From Clostridia bacterium (GTDB taxonomy: Bacteria > Bacillota > Clostridia > Oscillospirales > Acutalibacteraceae), in NCBI GenBank assembly GCA_900754145.1, contig CAAEBW010000035.1, forward strand, positions 1 to 9,142: a stretch of DNA of 9,142 nucleotides, written 5' to 3'. Shown piece by piece: positions 5,539 through 9,142 of this stretch. Under the pieces are notes generated by a model that saw nothing but the letters and a program-made list of their open reading frames with translations, was not told the DNA's origin and searched no databases. The position numbers and the translations under genes were made by a program. Position 1 is the stretch's first letter. Each line of letters begins with the position of its first letter.

Positions 5539-6822
5539 TTATCTGACGGCTGCAAAGCCTTTCTCCAAATCGGCGATGATATCGTCTATATGCTCCGTAC
5601 CGATAGACAGGCGAATCGTGTTCGGCTTGATTCCCTGATCCAGAAGCTCTTCGGCCGTAAGCTGTGAATGGGTTGTGGTTGCAGGGTGAATGACAAGCGA
5701 TTTCACATCGGCAACATTGGCAAGCAACGAGAAAATCTCCAAATTATCGATGAATTTGTGAGCCTCCTCTTTGCCGCCCTTGATCTCAAAGGTGAAAATC
5801 GAGGCGCCGCCGTTGGGGAAATATTTCTTGTAGAGCGCATTTTGCGGATGATCCGGCAGAGACGGATGATTAACCTTTTCCACCTGCGGGTGGTTTGCAA
5901 GAAATTCAACAACCTTCTTTGTATTCTCCGCGTGACGCTCAAGGCGCAGGGAAAGCGTCTCAACACCCTGAAGCAACAGGAATGCGTTGAAGGGCGAAAT
6001 GGTAGCGCCGGTGTCTCTTAAAAGTATCGCACGGATATATGTAACAAATGCCGCAGGACCTACCGCGTCCACAAAGGATACGCCGTGATAGCTGGGGTTC
6101 GGAGCCGCGATAGGCGCGTACTTGCCCGAAGCCTTCCAATCAAACTTACCCGAATCGACGATAATTCCGCCGAGAGTTGTGCCGTGTCCGCCGAGGAACT
6201 TGGTAGCGGAATGAATTACAATGTCCGCTCCGTGCTCAATCGGGCGAATGAGATACGGAGTACCGAAGGTGTTATCTATTACAACGGGAAGTCCGTGCTT
6301 GTGGGCAAGGTCGGAAATTGCGTCAATGTCGGGAATATCGCTGTTGGGGTTTCCGAGGGTTTCGAGATAAATCGCCTTGGTGTTCGGCTGAATGGCGGCC
6401 TCCACCTCCGCGGGATTATGTATATCGACAAATGTGGTTTTGATGCCGTACTGAGCCAACGTATGAGCAAGCAGGTTGTAGCTGCCGCCGTAGATTGTCT
6501 TCTGCGCTACGATATGCTCGCCTGCCTGAGCCAGCGCCTCAATGGCGTATGTCACGGCAGCCGCACCGGAAGCCAATGCCAATGCCGCAACGCCGCCTTC
6601 AAGGGCGGCAACCCGTTTTTCCAAAACATCCTGGGTGGAGTTTGTAAGTCTGCCGTAGATGTTTCCCGCGTCAGCCAGACCGAAGCGTGCCGCCGCATGG
6701 GCTGAATTCTTAAATACATAGGATGTAGTCTGATAAATCGGTACGGCTCTTGAATCGGTTGCCGGATCGGGCTGTTCCTGTCCTACATGAAGTTGTAAAG
6801 TTTCAAATTTATAATTGCTCAC
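5539..6822 (-). CDS. O-acetylhomoserine sulfhydrylase (PLP enzyme of methionine synthesis)
   Basis: A 427-residue cytoplasmic enzyme of the Cys/Met-metabolism PLP family. It joins O-acetyl-L-homoserine with sulfide (giving homocysteine) or methanethiol (giving methionine). Length and motifs fit MetY-type sulfhydrylases. YGR (56-58) contacts PLP phosphate, Y111 (IYGGSYNL) should stack on the ring, D183 (VIDNTFGTPY) pairs with the pyridine nitrogen, and K208 in HSATKFLGGHG forms the Schiff base. The C-terminal SLVIHPATTTHSQ is also typical. I chose GTG at 6820-6822 because AAAGAGG lies eight bases upstream and the protein then starts SNYKFETLQLHVGQ as homologues do. An ATG at 6897 would lie in the promoter. 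It is a single-gene unit. Cystathionine gamma-synthase or lyase is less likely given the long central insertion (FDWKASGKYAPIAAPNPSYH). Confidence 0.93.
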   Translation of the reverse strand: MSNYKFETLQLHVGQEQPDPATDSRAVPIYQTTSYVFKNSAHAAARFGLADAGNIYGRLTNSTQDVLEKRVAALEGGVAALALASGAAAVTYAIEALAQAGEHIVAQKTIYGGSYNLLAHTLAQYGIKTTFVDIHNPAEVEAAIQPNTKAIYLETLGNPNSDIPDIDAISDLAHKHGLPVVIDNTFGTPYLIRPIEHGADIVIHSATKFLGGHGTTLGGIIVDSGKFDWKASGKYAPIAAPNPSYHGVSFVDAVGPAAFVTYIRAILLRDTGATISPFNAFLLLQGVETLSLRLERHAENTKKVVEFLANHPQVEKVNHPSLPDHPQNALYKKYFPNGGASIFTFEIKGGKEEAHKFIDNLEIFSLLANVADVKSLVIHPATTTHSQLTAEELLDQGIKPNTIRLSIGTEHIDDIIADLEKGFAAVR

Positions 6823-6867
6823 TGTAATTACCTCTTTCTTATTTTGTTTATTATTTTCTTTGTGTAC

Positions 6868-6897
6868 ATCATACCGCATTTGTCGCCGTTTGTCCAA
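6868..6897 (-). promoter_or_regulatory. Promoter of the O-acetylhomoserine sulfhydrylase gene
   Basis: On the minus strand, TTGGAC (6892-6897) and TATGAT (6868-6873) are 18 bases apart. This puts the start near 6861 and gives a leader of about 40 bases. The leader is too short for a SAM riboswitch or T-box and shows neither, so control is more likely through protein sites upstream. Confidence 0.6.
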
Positions 6898-6919
6898 TAT
6901 CCCATAAGTATACTCAGTA

Positions 6920-7003
6920 ATAGGTTTACCCTATAACGCTTCTTTTTCCTTGAATTTATACCTTATTTTTTGAAAACCTATAAAATATGTGTTCTTATAG
7001 GGT
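6920..7003. promoter_or_regulatory. Inverted ATAGG/CCTAT sites upstream of the sulfhydrylase promoter
   Basis: A tight dyad ATAGG-TTTAC-CCTAT (6920-6934) lies 23 bases upstream of the -35 box. A second, wider dyad is formed by ACCTATAA (6976-6983) and TTATAGGGT (6995-7003). The sequence ACCCTATAA at 6928-6936 is the exact reverse complement of the last site. The layout suggests a dimeric regulator, possibly a cysteine/methionine-responsive one such as an Rrf2-type or LysR-type protein. The identity of the regulator is a guess. Confidence 0.4.
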
Positions 7004-7145
7004 ATAAGAAAATAAGAGGTGAAAATCAAAGTAAAATTTAAGTTCGATCAGTCGTACCATTTGAGATTGTTTTGATTTTATTTCAGCATCAGCCATACAA
7101 AACATATTTAAATATTTATCGTATTTTGAAACAGTATTAAAACAT

Positions 7146-7436
7146 ATGGCATGCAAGAATGCTTACATCAAGGAATATACCGATTATATTTGTGTTGACG
7201 ATTTAGGAGTTCTTCTTAAACCTGACTTTTTATCTCGGCATCTGCAAATAATTTTGAAAAAGAATAATCTAAAGCATATTCGGTATCACGATTTAAGGCA
7301 TTCCTGTGCCAGTTTACTTATTGCAAACGGTGTATCCTTAAAAGAAATTCAGGACTGGTTAGGTCATTCGGATTACGGGACAACTGTGAATATCAAAAAT
7401 CCTTATGAACAAAATAAAAGAGTCAAAGTAGCTTGA
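7146..7436 (+). pseudogene. Tyrosine recombinase/integrase C-terminal remnant, catalytic tyrosine lost
   Basis: The 96-codon frame contains IRYHDLRHSCASLL (HxxR box), then NGVSLKEIQDWLGHSDYGTT (second conserved His), both typical of phage and ICE integrases. Before it lies EYTDYICVDDLGVLLKPDF, also found in clostridial integrases upstream of the HxxR box. The N-terminal arm- and core-binding domains and the first catalytic Arg are missing. After GTT the frame reads VNIKNPYEQNKRVKVA, where an intact enzyme would have NIYxHxD with the catalytic tyrosine. It therefore cannot act as a recombinase. The start ATG has no clear ribosome site. It marks a decayed integrative element or prophage. Confidence 0.8.
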
Positions 7437-7450
7437 TTGTATATGCAACG

Positions 7451-7490
7451 ACGGCAGGAAGTTGTTTATCTTCCTGCCGTTATTACTTTT
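7451..7490 (+). terminator. Intrinsic terminator after the integrase remnant
   Basis: An 11-base perfect stem (ACGGCAGGAAG at 7451-7461 with CTTCCTGCCGT at 7470-7480) around an eight-base loop, followed by TATTACTTTT. It sits 14 bases after the integrase stop and faces the same way. Confidence 0.8.
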
Positions 7491-7500
7491 CGGAAAAGTG

Positions 7501-7528
7501 TAGAAAAGTCATAATTTTATGCTATAAT
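7501..7528 (+). promoter_or_regulatory. Extended -10 promoter
   Basis: TATAAT (7523-7528) is a perfect -10 box preceded by TGC, the extended -10 motif. A weaker -35 (TAGAAA, 7501-7506) lies 16 bases away. Transcription should start near 7535, heading into the short terminator-ended stretch. Confidence 0.7.
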
Positions 7529-7534
7529 ACACTT

Positions 7535-7636
7535 ACAATGAAATTTTCGGTGCGGTTATAGGAGCATCAGCCCACCCGAGAACTGAACACGAACGATGAT
7601 GAAAGCCTGTAACTTTTAAAAAGTTGCGGGCTTTTT
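7535..7636 (+). ncRNA. Candidate small RNA or attenuated leader
   Basis: Between the strong promoter and the terminator at 7604-7636 is a predicted transcript of about 100 nt with no substantial open frame. It contains possible short pairings (TGC/GCA and GGTG/CACC around 7550-7576). Two tiny frames exist: MKFSVRL from 7539 and MMKACNF from 7598, the latter running into the terminator stem as leader peptides do, but with no good ribosome site. Downstream, at 7727, a ribosome site and short frame remain, so this may have been the leader of a gene now lost. I recognise no known RNA family. Confidence 0.45.
7604..7636 (+). terminator. Intrinsic terminator of the small transcript
   Basis: The stem AGCCTGTAACTTTT (7604-7617) pairs with AAAAGTTGCGGGCT (7619-7632) through two wobble pairs, with a very tight turn, and ends in TTTTT. 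It is well formed for termination on the plus strand. Confidence 0.8.
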
Positions 7637-7726
7637 ACGTCTATCGTGACATATTTGAATTTAAATGTTGACTTAATAAGTGAAAGGCATAACGCACGAT
7701 GCCAATTGTTACGGAAAGGAGTAGTC

Positions 7727-7759
7727 GTGAGTAATGGTGGATTAGAACATAAAAAGTGA
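7727..7759 (+). pseudogene. Possible stub of a lost gene: ribosome site plus ten codons
   Basis: AAAGGAG (7715-7721) is followed after five bases by GTG and a frame reading MSNGGLEHKK, then TGA. The ribosome site is good but the product is too short to recognise. It may be the 5' end of a gene deleted from this spot, or chance. Confidence 0.2.
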
Positions 7760-7764
7760 ATACA

Positions 7765-7804
7765 CATAAAAAGAAAGAGATACAATTCCGATCGGTTTTG
7801 TATC
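7765..7804 (-). terminator. Intrinsic terminator of the unknown gene at 7814-8140
   Basis: The dyad at 7779-7804 (GATACAA / TTGTATC outside, CCGATCGG inside, with a two-base mismatch between) is followed on the minus strand by CTCTTTCTTTTTA. It begins ten bases after the gene's stop codon, as expected for its terminator. Confidence 0.7.
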
Positions 7805-7813
7805 CCCTTGCTA

Positions 7814-8140
7814 TTATCTATCTAATAATTCTTTTTCAATTTTCAATACATCGGGGAAAATAAGTTTAACGCCTTTTCTTTGTAAAGCCAAAACTCTTTT
7901 TGCCTTACTAATCAGTTCAGCTTCAAACCTTCCGTCAATTCTTACCGGAACGGAAGCGCGACCGTCTATGTATTCGTTCTTAATGTACTTTTCGGTAATA
8001 GGACACATATTTTGGATAAGAAATGCTTTTTCAAAACCAAGCACTTCACCAAAGGTAATGGTGTCACATTTTCCGTAACGTGCAACCTTTGAGTTGTAAT
8101 ATCCTCTAAACTTTTCCAAATGTCCCGCATTCATTGCCAT
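7814..8140 (-). CDS. Hypothetical 108-residue protein
   Basis: I do not recognise this protein. It is soluble, has no signal or membrane segment, and is basic. Visible landmarks are NAGHLEKFRGYYNSKVARYG near the N-terminus, then CDTITFGEVLGFEKAFLI, RASVPVRIDGRFEAELI, and a charged C-terminal helix (LKIEKELLDR). It has two cysteines and no obvious metal or nucleotide motif. The ATG at 8138-8140 has GAGG about nine bases upstream. The gene has everything a real gene needs: a consensus promoter, a structured leader, a ribosome site and a terminator. Its neighbours are element remnants (integrase, activase fragment), so it may be cargo or a regulator of a decayed integrative element. Confidence 0.7.
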   Translation of the reverse strand: MAMNAGHLEKFRGYYNSKVARYGKCDTITFGEVLGFEKAFLIQNMCPITEKYIKNEYIDGRASVPVRIDGRFEAELISKAKRVLALQRKGVKLIFPDVLKIEKELLDR

Positions 8141-8154
8141 TTTAAACTACCTCG

Positions 8155-8265
8155 CTAAAAGAAAGACTCCACTCTTTTCAGAATGGAGCCTCAAACATTT
8201 GAACTCGATCTTGTTTTAGTTGCATACCGAGTAGCAACAAACACTTGAGATAGTTTCCTATCTGC
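8155..8265 (-). promoter_or_regulatory. Structured leader with terminator (attenuator or riboswitch candidate)
   Basis: The predicted transcript from about 8265 can fold into a closing stem of 12 pairs, three of them wobbles (8238-8249 with 8190-8201). Inside is a small hairpin GTTGC/GCAAC (8219-8223 with 8234-8238). Its loop carries ACTCG on the minus strand, complementary to CGAGT at 8203-8207, so a pseudoknot is possible. Right after comes a terminator: an eight-base stem (8167-8174 with 8181-8188, one wobble), then TCTTTCTTTT. The terminator stands between the promoter and the ribosome site of the 108-residue gene, so expression should depend on read-through. A further hairpin GATAG/CTATC lies at the 5' end. 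It matches no riboswitch class that I know. Confidence 0.55.
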
Positions 8266-8271
8266 ATTTAT

Positions 8272-8300
8272 ATTATACAGTAGGATTCTCGATTTGTCAA
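8272..8300 (-). promoter_or_regulatory. Perfect consensus promoter for the 108-residue gene
   Basis: TTGACA (8295-8300) and TATAAT (8272-8277) on the minus strand are 17 bases apart, which is the exact sigma-A consensus. Start is near 8265, leaving a leader of about 125 bases before the ATG at 8140. Confidence 0.85.
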
Positions 8301-8318
8301 TAGGTCGTAGCTAAAATG

Positions 8319-8372
8319 GGCGAAATTTATCACCGATATTATTATATGCAGAAATAATATTAATATTTCGCC
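8319..8372. repeat. AT-rich nested inverted repeat
   Basis: Outer arms GGCGAAAT (8319-8326) and ATTTCGCC (8365-8372) enclose inner arms ATATTATT (8336-8343) and AATAATAT (8353-8360). Weaker pairing extends outward (GTAGC / GTAAC side). It lies between the promoter at 8295 and the activase remnant, outside any gene. It could be an operator, an element end or an origin-like site; nothing decides. Confidence 0.4.
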
Positions 8373-8420
8373 TATTCGTAACTGATATTATTTCCCTCAC
8401 ACCATTATATTGATACTCTA

Positions 8421-8627
8421 TCAATCCAAAGTCAATACATGATTAATTATTTTTATTGTTTCAGCAGAAGGGGCATTAAATCTTTGAACTGCTTTTCCAA
8501 GTGCCTCAAATTTATGTTCCCCCATTGCGTGATACGGAAGTAGTTCAATCTTTTCGGGCTTGCCGCAAGAAGAAATATATGCTTTGATTCTTTGACTTTC
8601 TTCCACCGTATGAGTGTAAATAGACAT
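8421..8627 (-). pseudogene. C-terminal remnant of a glycyl-radical-enzyme (pyruvate formate-lyase type) activase
   Basis: The 68-codon frame matches the end of PflA-like activases: EESQRIKAYISSCGKPEKIE, then LLPYHAMGEHKFEALGK, the conserved LLPYHxxGxxKxxxLG motif near the C-terminus. The radical-SAM core with the CxxxCxxC cluster site, about 180 residues, is absent. Codons upstream of the first ATG hit TAG quickly and do not continue the family. No ribosome site stands before the ATG. An intact enzyme would make the glycyl radical in formate acetyltransferase or a related enzyme; this piece cannot. It was probably cut by an insertion or deletion near 8610-8627. Confidence 0.75.
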
Positions 8628-8654
8628 TGCAGTATGCAGTATCTATTATGTTGC

Positions 8655-8786
8655 CGGGTTTATGATTTCCGTAAAAAATCAGAACCCACTTTCACGCAGT
8701 GGTCCAAAGGAATAGGAAAAGTCGTGATATACAAAGCCCTTCACAAAGCAGGTGCTATGACTATCGTACCTATGTATGACAAATGA
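8655..8786 (+). pseudogene. Unrecognised C-terminal protein fragment
   Basis: An open frame ending at TGA (8784-8786) reads VYDFRKKSEPTFTQWSKGIG and then KVVIYKALHKAGAMTIVPMYDK in its last about 42 codons. The composition (basic, mixed helices) looks like a real protein end, but I cannot name the family. Frame positions before about 8655 look random, overlap the activase remnant, and have no start signal. It is either the 3' stub of an element gene or chance; the former is slightly favoured. Confidence 0.25.
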
Positions 8787-8824
8787 CTGTCCTTTAGAAA
8801 TGATTATGACTTTCTTTTTGGGAG

Positions 8825-8868
8825 CCGAGCCGTTTCTATTGGACGACAGTCAGATAGAAACGGCTCGG
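8825..8868. repeat. Perfect 15-base-arm hairpin with a loop able to pair upstream
   Basis: CCGAGCCGTTTCTAT (8825-8839) and its exact reverse complement (8854-8868) enclose a 14-base loop. The loop holds GACAGTC (8845-8851), the exact complement of GACTGTC at 8785-8791, so a pseudoknot is possible. The arms are much richer in GC than the flanks. Confidence 0.7.
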
Positions 8869-8893
8869 AGGCGCAGCCGGAGAGCCGGGATGA

Positions 8894-8981
8894 GCAGGGC
8901 AAAATACACCCGCGTCAAAGAAGAATCAGCAAGAAATGAAGGTCTGTACAGTCCTTTGACAGTGGGTGTATTATGCCCTGC
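8894..8981. repeat. Long imperfect hairpin (about 26 pairs)
   Basis: Left arm 8894-8920 (GCAGGGC, AATACACCC, GTCAAAG in order) pairs with right arm 8954-8981 (CTTTGAC, GGGTGTATT, GCCCTGC) with one mismatch and one small internal loop. The loop 8921-8953 contains CTGTACAG. The following sequence GGAACTATCCTTTT faintly resembles nick regions of IncP-like transfer origins (YATCCTG), so an oriT is possible; a structured RNA is the alternative. Confidence 0.65.
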
Positions 8982-9047
8982 GGAACTATCCTTTTAAGAG
9001 CCATATAGATTTTATATAGATTAATCTTAGATTATGTTTAAAGATAA

Positions 9048-9142
9048 GTTTTTAATAATTATGATGTTACTAAATACCGCATAGCAAAAATACTGAAGAA
9101 ATATGGATTGGTTGCAAAAAGCGGAAGAACAGGCAAACCAAA
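9048..9142 (+). pseudogene. Open frame at the right edge, possible IS3-type transposase fragment
   Basis: After TAA at 9045-9047 the frame stays open to the edge and includes KYRIAKILKKYGLVAKSGRT, then GKP. The pattern RIxxILKKxGLVxK recalls the HTH_21 stretch near the start of IS3-family OrfB proteins. There is no in-frame ATG or ribosome site in view, so if real it lacks its proper start. The evidence is a short motif only. Confidence 0.25.

Noticed and set aside
6085..6705. 206-codon plus-strand frame inside the sulfhydrylase gene
   Set aside because: It is antisense to a clearly conserved PLP enzyme and has no recognisable content.
6823..6870. SAM riboswitch or T-box before the sulfhydrylase gene
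   Set aside because: The leader is about 40 bases, with no terminator and none of the conserved elements.
6823..6897. Upstream ATG at 6897 as the sulfhydrylase start (25 more residues, MDKRRQMRYDV...)
   Set aside because: It lies in the predicted -35 box, has no ribosome site, and adds a lysine/asparagine-rich stretch unlike the family; GTG at 6822 has a ribosome site at proper distance.
7022..7079. AAAATCAAA / TTTGATTTT dyad before the integrase remnant
   Set aside because: Nine-base arms 40 bases apart in AT-rich DNA can occur by chance, and no function is suggested by position.
8821..8990. Group II intron domain V/VI or a retron RNA at the hairpin block
   Set aside because: The domain V pattern (AGC triad with GAAA-capped short stem) is absent, and no reverse transcriptase frame lies nearby in the window.
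8776..8997. 73-codon plus-strand frame across the hairpin block as a real gene
   Set aside because: Two long inverted repeats make up most of it, which explains the composition; no ribosome site and no known motif.

Overview
The window looks like chromosomal DNA of an anaerobic, low-to-mid GC member of the Bacillota (class Clostridia, gut Oscillospiraceae/Lachnospiraceae type). The reasons are the gene order rnfCDGEAB, AGGAGG ribosome sites, consensus sigma-A promoters, integrase and radical-enzyme activase fragments of clostridial type, and short palindromic intergenic repeats. The genus cannot be fixed from sequence alone.

Region 1 (1-4451, minus strand) is an rnf operon read right to left: rnfC, rnfD, rnfG, rnfE, rnfA and the first 79 codons of rnfB, which runs off the left edge. 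The genes touch or overlap by 8-11 bases, and each is preceded by an AGGAGG-like site. The products form the membrane Rnf complex, which oxidises reduced ferredoxin, reduces NAD+ and pumps Na+ or H+. RnfB takes electrons from ferredoxin, RnfA and RnfE hold the membrane iron-sulfur centre, RnfG and RnfD carry covalent flavin, and RnfC reduces NAD+. A sigma-A promoter (TTGAAA-17-TATTAT) lies just upstream of rnfC inside an 18-base-arm inverted repeat.

Region 2 (4505-5184, plus strand) holds decayed, fused pieces of a divergent polysaccharide O-acetylation locus: an internal piece of an AlgI/MBOAT acyltransferase, the C-terminal part of a DHHW-type partner protein with a frameshift, and a tail resembling a DUF4358 protein. 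A strong intrinsic terminator closes it.

Region 3 (5185-5538) has no gene but carries three short palindromic modules sharing a GTAGGG/CCCTAC edge.

Region 4 (5539-7003, minus strand) is an intact O-acetylhomoserine sulfhydrylase gene with its own promoter and upstream ATAGG/CCTAT inverted sites.

Region 5 (about 7020-9142) is AT-rich and looks like the worn remains of one or more integrative elements. It has a tyrosine-recombinase C-terminus without its catalytic tyrosine, a strong promoter making a terminator-ended RNA of about 100 nt, and a 108-residue unknown protein behind a consensus promoter and a structured leader with a terminator. It also has the C-terminus of a glycyl-radical-enzyme activase, a GC-richer block of nested long hairpins at 8785-8995 (possible oriT or structured RNA), and the start of a possible transposase fragment at the right edge.

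The best candidates for something undescribed are the structured leader at 8155-8265, the hairpin block at 8785-8995, and the small RNA at 7535-7636.
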